Source: Cupriavidus numazuensis
GTDB lineage: Bacteria; Pseudomonadota; Gammaproteobacteria; Burkholderiales; Burkholderiaceae
Length of the DNA: 64,000 bases
Assembly: GCF_905397435.1 (NCBI RefSeq)
Contig: NZ_CAJPVI010000016.1
Coordinates: forward strand, 1-64,000
Direction: 5' to 3'
Under the pieces are notes generated by a model. It saw only the letters and a program-made list of their open reading frames with translations. It ran no database searches and was not told where the DNA came from. Position 1 is the stretch's first letter; the number at the start of each line of letters is the position of its first letter. Of this stretch, positions 19,546 through 29,860 are shown one piece after another. The position numbers and the translations under genes are program-made.

Positions 19546-21123
19546 ATGACCCGCCTTCTGCGCCTCGGCAAGATCCTTTTCGTCATCCTGTACTACGGGC
19601 TCGATGAGCTCGTGCTGTCCGGCTTCCAGAACCGCAAGATCCGCTTGCTGGTCCGCGTCATGACCATCGGCCGCAAGCTCGACATGCCACGCGGCGAGCG
19701 GCTGCGGCTCGCGCTGACCAAGCTCGGGCCGATCTTCGTCAAGTTCGGCCAGGTGCTGTCGACCCGGCGCGACCTGATGCCGCCGGACATTGCCGACGAG
19801 CTGGCCATGCTGCAAGACCAGGTGCCGCCATTCGACTCGGCAGTCGCCGTGAAGATCGTCGAACGTTCGCTTGGCCGGCGGCTCGAGGATCTGTTCGAAA
19901 CCTTCGAGCACCAGCCGGTGGCGAGCGCGTCGATCGCGCAGGTGCACTTTGCCACGCTGAAGGGCGGGCCCAACCACGGCCGCGAAGTCGCAGTGAAGGT
20001 GCTGCGCCCCGGCATGCTGCCGGTGATCGACAGCGACCTGGCGCTGATGCGCGACCTGGCGACCTGGCTCGAGCGCTTCTGGGCCGATGGCAAGCGCCTC
20101 AAGCCGCGCGAGGTCGTGGCCGAGTTCGACAAATACCTGCACGACGAGCTCGATTTGATGATCGAGGCGGCCAACGCCAGCCAGCTCCGCCGCAATTTCG
20201 CCGATACCAACCTGCTGCTCGTGCCCGAGGTGTTCTGGGACTGGTGCAGCAGCACGGTGTTCGTGATGGAGCGCATGCATGGCATCCCGATCTCGCGCAC
20301 CGAATCGCTGAAGGCGGCCGGCGTCGACATGCACCAGCTGGCGGAAGAGGGCGTCGAGATCTTCTTCACGCAGGTGTTCCGCGACGGCTTCTTCCACGCC
20401 GACATGCACCCAGGCAACATCCTGGTGTCGGTCCAGCCGGAGACCTTCGGCCGCTATATCGCGCTGGATTTCGGCATCGTCGGCGCGCTGTCGGAGTTCG
20501 ACAAGAATTACCTCGCGCAGAATTTCATCGCCTTTTTCCGGCGCGACTACCACCGCGTGGCCTTGCTGCACGTGGAATCAGGCTGGGTGCCGCCCGACAC
20601 GCGCGTGGAGGAACTCGAGAGCGCGGTGCGAGCCTGCTGCGAGCCGTACTTCGATAAACCGCTCAAGGAAATCTCGCTGGGCATGGTGCTGATGCGCCTG
20701 TTCCAGACCTCGCGCCGCTTCAATGTCGAGATTCAGCCGCAGCTGGTGCTGCTGCAGAAGACGCTGCTCAATATCGAAGGCCTGGGCCGCCAGCTCGACC
20801 CGGACCTGGACCTGTGGAAAACCGCGAAGCCGTTCCTCGAGCGCTGGATGCACGAGCAGGTCGGCTGGAAGGGCGCGTGGGAACGGATCAAGGTCGAGGC
20901 GCCGCTGTGGGCCAAGATGCTGCCCGATTTCCCGCGTCTCGCGCACCAGTTCCTGGAGCGCCGTGCGCTCAATACCAACGGCGAGCAGGAACGGCTGCTC
21001 GCGCAACTGGTCACGGAACAGCGGCGTACCAACCGGCTGGTCGGCACGGCGCTGCTGCTGGTGGGCGGTTTCATTGCCGGCATCGTGCTCACGCACGTGA
21101 TCGGCTGGATCGGCTACTGGTAA
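19546..21123 (+). CDS. ubiB: UbiB atypical protein-kinase-like ubiquinone biosynthesis protein
   Basis: 525 residues, normal for UbiB. ABC1/ADCK family. [21 protein letters not shown] carries the KxGQ motif, ASIAQVH the Ala-rich loop, VAVKVL the ATP-binding Lys, and [11 protein letters not shown] with LDFGIVG the catalytic and metal-binding segments. Two C-terminal hydrophobic helices ([20 protein letters not shown] and end) anchor it in the inner membrane. It has ATPase activity needed for ubiquinone synthesis. It follows ubiJ by 74 bases. Confidence 0.96.
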   Translation: MTRLLRLGKILFVILYYGLDELVLSGFQNRKIRLLVRVMTIGRKLDMPRGERLRLALTKLGPIFVKFGQVLSTRRDLMPPDIADELAMLQDQVPPFDSAVAVKIVERSLGRRLEDLFETFEHQPVASASIAQVHFATLKGGPNHGREVAVKVLRPGMLPVIDSDLALMRDLATWLERFWADGKRLKPREVVAEFDKYLHDELDLMIEAANASQLRRNFADTNLLLVPEVFWDWCSSTVFVMERMHGIPISRTESLKAAGVDMHQLAEEGVEIFFTQVFRDGFFHADMHPGNILVSVQPETFGRYIALDFGIVGALSEFDKNYLAQNFIAFFRRDYHRVALLHVESGWVPPDTRVEELESAVRACCEPYFDKPLKEISLGMVLMRLFQTSRRFNVEIQPQLVLLQKTLLNIEGLGRQLDPDLDLWKTAKPFLERWMHEQVGWKGAWERIKVEAPLWAKMLPDFPRLAHQFLERRALNTNGEQERLLAQLVTEQRRTNRLVGTALLLVGGFIAGIVLTHVIGWIGYW

Positions 21124-21155
21124 GCGGTAGTCAGCGTTCTCGAAGGAGGCAAGAC

Positions 21156-21779
21156 ATGTCCGCCGACAAGGCCCCGGCGCCGCCCTCATTCAACACCCGC
21201 GATGCGGCGGATCCGGCATTCTGGGACGAGCGCTTCGAGCAGAACTTCACGCCATGGGACATGCAAGGCGTGCCGGAGGAGTTCCAGCAGTTCATCTCGG
21301 GCCGGTCGCCATGCCCGACGCTGGTGCCGGGCTGCGGCAACGGATGGGAGGCGGGCTGGCTGTTCGAGCGCGGCTGGCCGGTCATTGCCATCGACTTCTC
21401 GCCGCAGGCGGTCGCATCGGCCCGGCGCGCATTGGGCCCGGCCGGCGCCATCGTGCGCGAGGCGGATTTCTTTGCCTTCACACCCGAGCCGGCCTGCGAA
21501 CTGATCTACGAGCGCGCCTTCCTGTGCGCGCTGCCGCCGCCCCTGCGCGAATCCTATGCGGAGCGTGTGGCGGCGCTGCTGCCACCGGGCGGCCTGCTGG
21601 CCGGCTATTTCTTCCTGGGCGACAAACGCGGCGGGCCCCCGTTCGCCATGCCGGCGTCTGAACTGGATGCCCTGCTGGGACCCGCCTTCGAGCGGATCGA
21701 GGACCGTCCTTCCGCCGCGCCGCTGCCCGTCTTCGAGGGGCAGGAGCGCTGGCAGGTATGGCGCCGCCGGGCGGACTGA
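21156..21779 (+). CDS. TPMT-like SAM-dependent methyltransferase
   Basis: 207 residues. Class I methyltransferase of the thiopurine S-methyltransferase-like family: FWDERFEQNFTPWDMQGVP at 22-40, SAM motif VPGCGNG at 57-63, and the acidic IDFSPQAV loop. The start has AAGGAGG 8 bases upstream. Related proteins methylate thiols, halides or selenium/tellurium compounds; the substrate is unknown. It is 32 bases after ubiB and probably co-transcribed, but a role in quinone synthesis is not implied by the family. Confidence 0.88.
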   Translation: MSADKAPAPPSFNTRDAADPAFWDERFEQNFTPWDMQGVPEEFQQFISGRSPCPTLVPGCGNGWEAGWLFERGWPVIAIDFSPQAVASARRALGPAGAIVREADFFAFTPEPACELIYERAFLCALPPPLRESYAERVAALLPPGGLLAGYFFLGDKRGGPPFAMPASELDALLGPAFERIEDRPSAAPLPVFEGQERWQVWRRRAD

Positions 21780-21787
21780 GCGGGGCT

Positions 21788-22405
21788 TCAGCCGCGGCGG
21801 TGACCGTTGTGCTTCTCGCGGTAGACATTCCCGCTTGCCCGGTCTTCCGCGCCCATGATGCGGCCCTGTTCGCCGGCGCCGACATGTCCGTTGCGTCCGG
21901 CCCGGGCCTCGCGGTTGTCCACGTGAGCCTGGCCACGCGCCAGGCCAGCGGCTTCGCGATTGGTCAGTGAACCGTTCTGCACGCCGTTGCGGATGCGCTC
22001 CTGCTGGTTGATATTGCGCTGGACATCGGCCTGCATGCGCTGTGAAGAAGCGCTGGCCGGGTTCCCGACCTGGCCGTTATGTGTGTCGCGGGAGATATCC
22101 TGGCTCACGCGGTTCTCGGCACGCTGGATCGACGCCTGCTCGCGCGGCGAGACGGATCCGTTCTTCATGGCATTGGATTCCATGCGATCGATCTTCGCTT
22201 CGCGTTTTTCCAGGCCCGAAGCTTCGCGGGTGGTCAGGGTGCCGGATTTCAGGCCGCTCTCGATGCGCTGCTGCTGGTTGACGTCGCGCTGGACGTCGTT
22301 GGTGACAGCCGCCGTCTGCGCCATGGCAGCAGTGGACGCGGCGGCGGCAAGGCCGGCGCCGATCAGCAGGGCGGTGCGCAGGACACGGGTGCGAGCTTGG
22401 AACAT
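21788..22405 (-). CDS. Exported protein with two 75-residue internal repeats
   Basis: 205 residues. Signal peptide 1-29 (RTALLIGAGLAAAAS..AMA, cleavage before Q30). The mature part is two copies of one unit, residues 37-111 and 127-201, offset by exactly 90. Shared positions include DVQR, NQQ.RI..G...G.LT.REA.GL, a D..E..A..NG.V segment, EQ..I..AE.R.S and a final HNG. The protein is hydrophilic, Gln/Arg/Asn-rich, almost cysteine-free and probably periplasmic. No known family was recognised. The start is preceded by GAGGAG. It converges on the methyltransferase gene with 8 bases between stops. Confidence 0.85.
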   Translation of the reverse strand: MFQARTRVLRTALLIGAGLAAAASTAAMAQTAAVTNDVQRDVNQQQRIESGLKSGTLTTREASGLEKREAKIDRMESNAMKNGSVSPREQASIQRAENRVSQDISRDTHNGQVGNPASASSQRMQADVQRNINQQERIRNGVQNGSLTNREAAGLARGQAHVDNREARAGRNGHVGAGEQGRIMGAEDRASGNVYREKHNGHRRG

Positions 22406-22860
22406 CGGTTTCTCCTCATTGGCTGGTTGTCCGGGCCAATCCTGATGTGGCAGGACTGGCCCTGCCTGCATCAATGCCCCGGCTACGTGCGGCGATGACG
22501 GGCTCTGTGTAATCCGTGTAACGGCATCTTTCGGGCCGCTAACCGGGGTCTGGCGGTTTTCGTTTGCGCCGGAACAACAGCCGCCGGCCCGGGCAGTGCC
22601 CGTCGCGCTGCACGGCCTGGTGAATTGGCACGAGTCGGGAATTTTTTTCGCCCGCCAATGTCTGCGTCGCTATAATCCGCGTTTTGATTCGGCTACGACC
22701 GCAGGCCAAGTGCGTCATCCCTCTCTGGGACCGGCGCCACAATGCCCCTCAAGCGGCCCCGACCGATGAATTGGACTCCGGGCAGGCAGGTGCCAGACAT
22801 AGCGGCCAGCCCGGCATTCGGTTTTTCGCCACAAGGGCAATTTCTGCATAGGGCAGCGGC
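22406..22860. promoter_or_regulatory. Divergent intergenic region with a TATAAT box for the symporter
   Basis: 455 bases between the minus-strand exported-protein gene and the symporter. A perfect TATAAT at 22671-22676 points towards the symporter, about 185 bases before its start, following an unusual T-run (22642-22648) in GC-rich surroundings. No good -35 box is evident. The long leader (about 22683-22860) contains no gene that could be supported. Confidence 0.45.
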
Positions 22861-24297
22861 ATGCTGATCTGGTTCGTCATCATCTACTGGGTAATCTCGG
22901 TCGGCATCGGCCTGTGGGCGGCGCTGCGCGTGCGCAACACCACCGATTTCGCCGTCGCCGGGCGCAGCCTGCCGTTCTACGTCGTTACGGCCACCGTCTT
23001 TGCCACCTGGTTCGGTTCCGAAACCGTGCTGGGCATTCCCGCGGTATTCCTCAAAGAAGGCCTGTCGGGGGTCGTTTCGGACCCGTTCGGCTCGTCGCTG
23101 TGCCTGATCCTGGTGGGCCTGTTCTTCGCGCGGCCGCTGTACCGGATGAACCTGCTCACCATCGGCGACTACTACCACAACCGCTACGGGCGGCTGGCCG
23201 AGGTGCTGACCACGCTGTGCATCGTGGTGTCCTACCTGGGCTGGGTGGCGGCGCAGATCAAGGCGCTCGGGCTGGTGTTCTATACGGTTTCCGACGGCGC
23301 GCTGTCGCAGGATGCCGGCATGATGATCGGTGCGGCCAGCGTGCTGGTGTATACGTTGTTCGGCGGCATGTGGTCGGTCGCGGTGACGGACTTTATCCAG
23401 ATGATCATCATCGTGGTCGGTATGCTCTATATCGGCTACGAGGTCAGCGGCCAGGCCGGCGGCGTGGCGGCGGTGGTATCGCACGCGGCGGCGGCCGGCA
23501 AGTTCGAGTTCCTGCCGTCGCTGGATCTCGTACAGATCATCGGGTTTGCCGCGGCGCTGTTCACGATGATGCTCGGCTCGATCCCGCAGCAGGACGTATT
23601 CCAGCGCGTCACGTCTTCGCGTACCGAGCAGATCGCAGGGCGCGCGTCGGTGCTCGGCGGCGTGCTGTACTTCTTCTTCGCCTTCATCCCGATGTTCCTG
23701 GCCTATTCGGCAACGCTGATCGATCCGGGCATGGTGGAAAAGTACATCAACGCGGATTCCCAGCTCATCCTGCCGCAGCTGATCCTGCAACACGCACCGA
23801 TGTTCGCGCAGGTGATGTTCTTCGGCGCGTTGCTGTCGGCCATCAAGAGCTGCGCGTCGGCGACGCTGCTGGCGCCGTCCGTGACCTTTGCCGAGAACAT
23901 CCTGCGGCCGTATTTCCGCCATCTCGACGACAAGCAGTTCCTGCGCGTGATGCAGACGGTGGTGCTGGTCTTCACCGCCACCGTGACACTGTTCGCGCTG
24001 AACTCGCATCTTTCGATCTTCCATATGGTCGAAAATGCCTACAAGGTCACGCTGGTGTCGTCGTTCGTGCCGCTTGCCTTCGGCATGTTCTGGAAGCCGG
24101 CGACGCGGCAGGGCGGTTTGGCCGCCATCCTGCTGGGCCTGGCCTCGTGGCTGACCTGCGAGATCGCGTTTGCCGACGCCACCGTGCCGCCGCAGATGGT
24201 CGGGCTGATGTTCTCGCTCAGCGGCATGGTGGTCGGTTCGCTGCTGCCGCAGTGGATTGCGGATCACGCGCCGGTCAAGGAAGTGCATATCGCCTGA
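22861..24297 (+). CDS. Sodium:solute symporter (SSS family)
   Basis: 478 residues with about 12-13 hydrophobic helices. SSS family features: DFAVAGRSLPFY near residues 29-40, the sodium-site region ATVFATWFGSETVLGIP, and the GGMWSVAVTDFIQMIIIVVG signature near 165. It resembles high-affinity choline-like or carboxylate SSS transporters, but the substrate cannot be named. It stands alone in the inner membrane with no linked catabolic genes. Confidence 0.92.
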   Translation: MLIWFVIIYWVISVGIGLWAALRVRNTTDFAVAGRSLPFYVVTATVFATWFGSETVLGIPAVFLKEGLSGVVSDPFGSSLCLILVGLFFARPLYRMNLLTIGDYYHNRYGRLAEVLTTLCIVVSYLGWVAAQIKALGLVFYTVSDGALSQDAGMMIGAASVLVYTLFGGMWSVAVTDFIQMIIIVVGMLYIGYEVSGQAGGVAAVVSHAAAAGKFEFLPSLDLVQIIGFAAALFTMMLGSIPQQDVFQRVTSSRTEQIAGRASVLGGVLYFFFAFIPMFLAYSATLIDPGMVEKYINADSQLILPQLILQHAPMFAQVMFFGALLSAIKSCASATLLAPSVTFAENILRPYFRHLDDKQFLRVMQTVVLVFTATVTLFALNSHLSIFHMVENAYKVTLVSSFVPLAFGMFWKPATRQGGLAAILLGLASWLTCEIAFADATVPPQMVGLMFSLSGMVVGSLLPQWIADHAPVKEVHIA

Positions 24298-24492
24298 CCG
24301 CCTTCCGGGCGGGACGATGCCCCGACTGCCCGATCCTGGCCCCTGGCGGCCAGGTGTGCCGCTTTGTGCCCGCATTTCCTCCCGTCAGGCATTCCCGTAA
24401 GGGTTTATAATTCAAGGCTTTGCATCGTCGTGCGCGGTCGCGCGGACGGTGCCCGCACCGTTCCGATCCAAGTTTTTCGCGAAATAAATACC

Positions 24493-24828
24493 ATGCCGAT
24501 CTATGCCTACCGTTGCGACGCCTGCGGCCACGGGCGCGATGTGCTGCAGAAGATGAGCGATGCCCCGCTCACCGATTGCCCGTCGTGCGGCACCGCCGGA
24601 ACCTTCAAGAAGCAGCTCACCGCAGCTGGCTTCCAGCTCAAGGGTTCGGGCTGGTACGTGACCGATTTCCGCGGCGGCAGTGGCGGCGCCAGCGCCCCGG
24701 CAACGTCGGGCGCGGCCGCTGACACGGCAGCCGCTCCTGCGGCAGCCTCGACCGAATCGTCGGCCAGCACTACGGCTTCCGCGGCGCCCGCCGCCGGCGG
24801 CTGCGGCAGCGCCTGCGCCTGCCACTGA
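24493..24828 (+). CDS. FmdB-family zinc-ribbon protein
   Basis: 111 residues. N-terminal FmdB regulatory domain: MPIYAYRCDACGHGRDVLQK with Cys8 and Cys11, then CPSC with Cys29 and Cys32, forming a zinc ribbon. The C-terminal half is a low-complexity Ala/Ser/Thr stretch ending GGCGSACACH, a further Cys/His cluster that might bind metal. Function is unknown. A perfect TATAAT at 24406-24411 lies 81 bases upstream. It precedes DUF502 and aspS as it commonly does in beta-proteobacteria. Confidence 0.9.
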   Translation: MPIYAYRCDACGHGRDVLQKMSDAPLTDCPSCGTAGTFKKQLTAAGFQLKGSGWYVTDFRGGSGGASAPATSGAAADTAAAPAAASTESSASTTASAAPAAGGCGSACACH

Positions 24829-24841
24829 TCGCAGGCTGGCC

Positions 24842-25579
24842 GTGGTCGCAAAGAAAACCTCCGCGCTGAAGACCTGGTTCCTGACCGGTCTGCTGGTGCT
24901 CGTGCCGCTGGGCATCACGCTATGGGTGCTCAGCCTGATCATCGGCACCATGGACCAGAGCCTGGCGTTGCTGCCCGAGGCCTGGCGTCCGGACCAGCTG
25001 CTGTTCGGCAAGCGCGTGACGGGCCTCGGCGCGATCCTGACGCTGCTGTGCATCCTGCTGGTCGGGCTGCTCGCGCACAACTTCATCGGCCAGCGCCTGG
25101 TGCGCTGGTGGGAAGCGCTGCTGGGCCACATCCCGGTCGTGGGCCCGATCTACACGAGCGTCAAGCAAGTCTCCGACACGCTGCTGTCGTCGTCGGGCAA
25201 TGCGTTCCGCAAGGCGCTGCTGGTGCAGTACCCGCGTGAGGGCTCGTGGACCATCGCGTTCCTGACCGGCCGCCCGGGCGGCGACGTGCAGAACCACCTG
25301 CAGGGCGAATACGTCAGCGTGTACGTGCCGACCACGCCCAATCCGACCTCGGGCTTCTTCCTGATGATGCCCAAGGCCGACACCATCGAACTCGACATGA
25401 CCGTCGATGCCGCGCTCAAGTACATCGTTTCGATGGGCGTCGTGGCACCGGCGGACCTGCCCCGCAAAAACGGCGGCCCGAGCCGCCCGGCGGATCCCGT
25501 CAACCCTGCCAGGACAACCGGCGCCAGCGCCGGCCGCGAGGCAGAGGTCGAGACGGCCGATCCTTCGCATACCAATTGA
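24842..25579 (+). CDS. DUF502 family membrane protein
   Basis: 245 residues from a GTG start 14 bases after the fmdB-like stop. DUF502 proteins have two N-terminal transmembrane helices ([19 protein letters not shown] and [19 protein letters not shown]) and a conserved soluble part. [20 protein letters not shown] and the [20 protein letters not shown] region are family hallmarks. Function is unestablished. The C-terminal 45 residues are polar and probably disordered. Confidence 0.9.
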   Translation: MVAKKTSALKTWFLTGLLVLVPLGITLWVLSLIIGTMDQSLALLPEAWRPDQLLFGKRVTGLGAILTLLCILLVGLLAHNFIGQRLVRWWEALLGHIPVVGPIYTSVKQVSDTLLSSSGNAFRKALLVQYPREGSWTIAFLTGRPGGDVQNHLQGEYVSVYVPTTPNPTSGFFLMMPKADTIELDMTVDAALKYIVSMGVVAPADLPRKNGGPSRPADPVNPARTTGASAGREAEVETADPSHTN

Positions 25580-25625
25580 TCACGGGCCGCCCGGCGGGCG
25601 GTCACGTATTACCGGGAAATATCCT

Positions 25626-27434
25626 ATGTCCTCCATGCGTACTCACTACTGCGGTCTGGTGACCGAACAACTCTCGGGCCAGGAAGTGGCCCTGACCGGC
25701 TGGGTCCAGCGCCGCCGCGACCATGGCGGCGTGATCTTCATCGACCTGCGCGACCGTGAAGGCCTCGTGCAGGTGGTGTGCGATCCGGACCGCCCGGAGA
25801 TGTTCAAGGCTGCCGAAGAGATCCGCAACGAGTACTGCATCCGCATTACCGGCAAGGTGCGTCCGCGCCCGGCCGGCACGGAGAACGCAGGCCTGACCTC
25901 GGGCAAGATCGAAGTGCTGTGCCATGAACTGACGGTGCTGAACCCGTCGGTCACGCCTCCGTTCCAGCTCGACGATGACAACCTGTCGGAAACCACGCGC
26001 CTCACGCACCGCGTGCTGGATCTGCGCCGCCCGCAGATGCAGTACAACCTGCGCCTGCGCTACAAGGTCGCGATGGAAGTGCGCAAGTTCCTGGATGCTC
26101 AGGGCTTCATCGACATCGAAACCCCGATGCTCGGCAAGAGCACGCCGGAAGGTGCCCGCGACTACCTGGTGCCGTCGCGCGTGAACCCGGGCCACTTCTT
26201 CGCGCTGCCGCAATCGCCGCAGATCTTCAAGCAGATGCTGATGGTGTCGGGCTTCGACCGCTACTACCAGATCACCAAGTGCTTCCGCGACGAAGACCTG
26301 CGCGCTGACCGCCAGCCCGAATTCACGCAGATCGACTGCGAAACCTCGTTCCTGACCGAGCAGGAAATCCGTGACCTGTTCGAAGACATGATGCGCACGG
26401 TGTTCAAGAACGCCATCGATGTCGACCTGGACGCCAAGTTCCCGGTGATGGAGTTCCGCGAAGCCATGGCCCGCTTTGGCTCGGACAAGCCGGACCTGCG
26501 CGTGAAGCTGGAATTCACCGAACTGACCGACGTGATGAAGGACGTCGACTTCAAGGTGTTCTCGGGTCCTGCCAACAGCGACAACGGTCGCGTGGTCGGC
26601 CTGCGCGTGCCGGGCGGCGGCGCGATCTCGCGCGGCGAGATCGATGCCTACACCCAGTTCGTCGGCATCTACGGCGCCAAGGGCCTGGCCTGGGTCAAGG
26701 TCAACGAAGTGGCCAAGGGTCGTGACGGCCTGCAGTCGCCGATCGTCAAGAACCTGCACGACGCCGCGATTACCGAGATCCTGAAGCGCACCGGCGCCCA
26801 GGACGGCGACATCATCTTCTTCGGCGCCGACAAGGCCAAGGTGGTCAACGACGCTATCGGCGCGCTGCGCCTGAAGATCGGCCACTCGGAATTCGGCAAG
26901 GCCAGCGGCCTGTTCGAAGACGTGTGGAAGCCGCTGTGGGTGGTCGACTTCCCGATGTTCGAATACGACGAGGAAGACGCCCGCTGGGTGGCCATGCACC
27001 ACCCGTTCACGAGTCCGAAGGACGAGCACATGCAGTACCTGGAAACCGATCCGGGCAAGTGCATCGCCAAGGCCTACGACATGGTGCTGAACGGCTGGGA
27101 AATGGGCGGTGGTTCGGTCCGTATCTACCGCTCGGATATCCAGAGCAAGGTGTTCCGCGCGCTGAAGATCAACGACGAAGAAGCGCGTGCCAAGTTCGGT
27201 TACCTGCTCGACGCGCTGCAATACGGCGCGCCGCCGCACGGTGGCCTGGCCTTCGGCCTGGACCGCATCGTCACCATGATGGCCGGTGCCGATTCGATCC
27301 GCGACGTGATCGCTTTCCCGAAGACCCAGCGTGCCCAGGATCTGCTGACGCAGGCGCCCAGCGCGGTCGACGAGAAGCAACTGCGCGAGCTGCATATCCG
27401 CCTGCGCGCTGCCGAGCCGAAGACCACGGTCTGA
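25626..27434 (+). CDS. aspS: Aspartyl-tRNA synthetase
   Basis: 602 residues, class II synthetase of the bacterial AspRS type. N-terminal OB-fold anticodon-binding domain ([20 protein letters not shown]), motif 2 [18 protein letters not shown], the bacterial GAD insertion domain (about 290-430), and motif 3 GLAFGLDRI. It charges tRNA-Asp; many beta-proteobacterial AspRS are non-discriminating and also make Asp-tRNA-Asn for GatCAB, which the sequence alone does not settle. The start [10 protein letters not shown] is the conventional one. Confidence 0.97.
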   Translation: MSSMRTHYCGLVTEQLSGQEVALTGWVQRRRDHGGVIFIDLRDREGLVQVVCDPDRPEMFKAAEEIRNEYCIRITGKVRPRPAGTENAGLTSGKIEVLCHELTVLNPSVTPPFQLDDDNLSETTRLTHRVLDLRRPQMQYNLRLRYKVAMEVRKFLDAQGFIDIETPMLGKSTPEGARDYLVPSRVNPGHFFALPQSPQIFKQMLMVSGFDRYYQITKCFRDEDLRADRQPEFTQIDCETSFLTEQEIRDLFEDMMRTVFKNAIDVDLDAKFPVMEFREAMARFGSDKPDLRVKLEFTELTDVMKDVDFKVFSGPANSDNGRVVGLRVPGGGAISRGEIDAYTQFVGIYGAKGLAWVKVNEVAKGRDGLQSPIVKNLHDAAITEILKRTGAQDGDIIFFGADKAKVVNDAIGALRLKIGHSEFGKASGLFEDVWKPLWVVDFPMFEYDEEDARWVAMHHPFTSPKDEHMQYLETDPGKCIAKAYDMVLNGWEMGGGSVRIYRSDIQSKVFRALKINDEEARAKFGYLLDALQYGAPPHGGLAFGLDRIVTMMAGADSIRDVIAFPKTQRAQDLLTQAPSAVDEKQLRELHIRLRAAEPKTTV

Positions 27435-27454
27435 GCCTGACGGCCCTGGCCGAG

Positions 27455-27485
27455 GAAAAAACCGCGCCGCGTGCGCGGTTTTTTC
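27455..27485. terminator. Rho-independent terminator after aspS
   Basis: Perfect 13-bp stem gaaaaaaccgcgc/gcgcggttttttc with loop cgcgt, 20 bases after the aspS stop. The A-run and T-run allow it to work on either strand. Confidence 0.92.
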
Positions 27486-27639
27486 GTTTACGGACGCAAG
27501 TGATCCGGGGTTGGCCTGCGCGCCGACGTTTCCATTTGTTACTGGCCGGAACATGGCCGTGGCTGGCAATGTCTCTTTCTAATTGAGCGTTGTCCGAGCC
27601 CCCGCGATGAAGGTGGCCGGCGCGCGGGAGGAAAACGCC

Positions 27640-28533
27640 GTGAACCTGGACACCGACCTGATCCGCCAGTTTTTGCTGGTCCATGCCGAAACGATCCTGA
27701 CCTGGCTGGTAGCCGGGCTGGTGATGATGCTGCTGGCGCGCTTCGAACTGCGCCGTGCGGTGCGCAAGTCCGCGCAGGCCATGTCGGAGTCGGTGGCTAC
27801 GACGGTAGCGGCCTGTGTGCCAGACGTGGCCCACGCTGCCGCGCAGGCGACCAGTGGTGTGCCGCCAGCTGAGCCTGTCGCCTCGCAGCGCGCCGAAGCC
27901 TTGCGGCGCGTGGCGTTGGACACCGTAGCGGCGGTGATGGCGCGTGGGCGCTGGCTCGATGAACTCGGTAACCTGCGGCTGCCCGACGATGCCCTGCTGA
28001 CCGGCCAGCGCGCCGCCGGCGCCGATCCGCTGCTGGTGGTGGCGCCGCAGCCTGTGGTGCAGGCCTACCTGTTCGCACAGCGTACCTTCGAAGACGAGGC
28101 CGCGCGCGTCCAGGACAGCCGGCGCGACGCCCAGCGCCGGCAGGACGCCCTCCAGGCACTGGAAGCCGAAGCCGCCCACGTCGAGCAGGAAACGGCCAGC
28201 ATCGTGCTGCGCTTCGAACAGGCGAACGCCCCGTCGGCGCAGCGTGTCGAGGCAGGCGACTACCAGCGTTTCCTGATCCAGAAGTACAACGCGCTGGGCC
28301 AGCGCGAGAAGGAAATCGCCCAGCAGCGTGGCCTGCTGCGCGAGCAGGCACAGGCCAGCGCCGAAGACCTGGCCTTCCAGGCGCGCGAAGCCGCGCAGCG
28401 CTACCGGGAATCGCTGGCGCCGCTGATGCAGCAGCTGCGCGAGGCCTGGGGACACGGCGACGCTCCGGATGTCTTCGACACGTGGCTGCGCGTCGACCCG
28501 ATGGACACCGAGGCACATCGAAACGCCGCCTGA
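27640..28533 (+). CDS. Membrane-anchored coiled-coil protein of unknown function
   Basis: 297 residues. One N-terminal transmembrane helix (ETILTWLVAGLVMMLLARFE, about 16-35) is followed by a polar linker and a long Ala/Gln/Glu/Arg-rich helical region (about 145-280) likely to form coiled coils. No family was recognised. The GTG start was chosen because GGAGG lies 8 bases before it; an ATG at 27607 in the same frame is the alternative. It lies between the aspS terminator and nudB and may share a transcript with nudB. Confidence 0.75.
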   Translation: MNLDTDLIRQFLLVHAETILTWLVAGLVMMLLARFELRRAVRKSAQAMSESVATTVAACVPDVAHAAAQATSGVPPAEPVASQRAEALRRVALDTVAAVMARGRWLDELGNLRLPDDALLTGQRAAGADPLLVVAPQPVVQAYLFAQRTFEDEAARVQDSRRDAQRRQDALQALEAEAAHVEQETASIVLRFEQANAPSAQRVEAGDYQRFLIQKYNALGQREKEIAQQRGLLREQAQASAEDLAFQAREAAQRYRESLAPLMQQLREAWGHGDAPDVFDTWLRVDPMDTEAHRNAA

Positions 28534-28604
28534 AGCGGCGGCTATTCGCGTGGCAAGCGGGCGCGGCTGCGCTATCCTTGGGGATGTCCATCGGACTCCG
28601 TTCC

Positions 28605-29075
28605 ATGCCTTACAAAATTCCTGAATCCGTGCTGGTCGTGATCTACACGCCAGATCTCCAAGTGCTGTTGCTGGAACGCGCCGACCGGCCGGGCTTCTGG
28701 CAATCCGTGACCGGCAGCCTCGATACCGTCGACGAACCCATCGCGCTCACCGCTGCGCGCGAGGTGTTCGAGGAAACCGGCATCATCGCCGGCGAGCACC
28801 AGCTTGCCGACTGGCAGCACACCATCGAGTACGAAATCTATCCGCAGTGGCGCCACCGCTATGAGGCTGGCGTCACGCGCAATACCGAACACTGGTTCGG
28901 GCTGTGCGTATCGGGACCGCTGCCTGTGACGCTGGCACCGCGCGAGCATCTGCAGTCGAAATGGCTGCCATGGGAAGCCGCGGCGCAGCAGTGCTTCTCG
29001 AGCAGCAACGCCGAGGCGGTGCGCCAGCTCGCGTGGCGCGTCGCGGGCCGGCCGGCCGTTTGCGGAGCCGAATGA
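28605..29075 (+). CDS. nudB: Dihydroneopterin triphosphate diphosphatase (Nudix)
   Basis: 156 residues. Nudix hydrolase with the box GSLDTVDEPIALTAAREVFEETGI (residues 37-60). The N-terminus MPYKIPESVLVVIYTPDLQVLLLERADRPGFWQSVTGS matches NudB closely, which removes pyrophosphate from dihydroneopterin triphosphate in folate synthesis. An ATG seven codons upstream is less family-like. The TGA stop overlaps the ATG of the next gene (ATGA). Confidence 0.93.
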   Translation: MPYKIPESVLVVIYTPDLQVLLLERADRPGFWQSVTGSLDTVDEPIALTAAREVFEETGIIAGEHQLADWQHTIEYEIYPQWRHRYEAGVTRNTEHWFGLCVSGPLPVTLAPREHLQSKWLPWEAAAQQCFSSSNAEAVRQLAWRVAGRPAVCGAE

Positions 29076-29860
29076 TGAAGCTGCGCGTGGTCACCTACAA
29101 CATCCATAAAGGCGTGACCGGCATCGCGCGCCGCCCGCGCATCCAGAACGTGCGCGCGGGGCTGCACGCCATGGATGCGGATATCGTGTTCCTGCAGGAA
29201 GTGCAGGACCGCAACGACCGCCTGGTCGCCGCGGCGCTGTTCGACCCGGACCACACGCAGCTGAACTACCTGGCCACGGACTCCTATCCGCATTCGGTGT
29301 ATGGACGCAATGCCGTCTACGAGCACGGCCATCACGGCAATGCGATCCTGTCGCGCCATCCGATCCTGATGTCGGAGAACCTCGATATCTCCGACCATCG
29401 CTTCGAGCAGCGCGGGCTGCTGCATGCGGTGGCCGACGTGAACGGCGTGGAAGCGCATTTGATCTGCGTGCACTTCGGCCTGTTCGCGCGCAGCCGCGCC
29501 AGGCAGGCGGAAGCGCTGGTCGAGCGCGTGCGCAACGTGGTGCCGTCTTCCGCACCGCTGGTGATTGCCGGCGATTTCAACGACTGGAACCACCGGCTCG
29601 ACTCGCAGATCTGCAACACGCTCGGCGCGGTGGAGGCCTCGCACGCACGCGGCGCGCGGCTGCATACGTTCCCGAGCCATATGCCGTGGTGGCAGCTGGA
29701 CCGCATCTATGTGCGAGGCTTCGAGATCCAACGCGCGCACGCACTGACCGGGCGTGACTGGGCGCAACGCTCGGACCATGTGCCGCTGGTGGCGGAACTG
29801 GCGCGGGCGGCGGCTCATCATGACGATGGCGACAGCCCCGCGCCCGGCAAGGCTGCCTAG
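29072..29860 (+). CDS. Endonuclease/exonuclease/phosphatase-fold protein
   Basis: 262 residues. EEP superfamily: TYNIHKGV near residues 9-16, catalytic FLQEVQDR, HGNAILSRHPI, GDFNDW and the final SDHVPLV are all present. Homologues next to clsB are often annotated as endonuclease or lipid-phosphatase-like; a role in lipid or nucleic-acid turnover cannot be chosen from sequence. The start overlaps the nudB stop and has GGAG upstream. Its TAG stop shares the palindrome CTAG with the opposing mobB stop. Confidence 0.9.
   Translation: MMKLRVVTYNIHKGVTGIARRPRIQNVRAGLHAMDADIVFLQEVQDRNDRLVAAALFDPDHTQLNYLATDSYPHSVYGRNAVYEHGHHGNAILSRHPILMSENLDISDHRFEQRGLLHAVADVNGVEAHLICVHFGLFARSRARQAEALVERVRNVVPSSAPLVIAGDFNDWNHRLDSQICNTLGAVEASHARGARLHTFPSHMPWWQLDRIYVRGFEIQRAHALTGRDWAQRSDHVPLVAELARAAAHHDDGDSPAPGKAA

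Noticed and set aside
17890-20571. 893-codon minus-strand frame opposite ubiJ-ubiB
   Set aside because: Antisense shadow running through the dispersed repeat and two well-supported genes.
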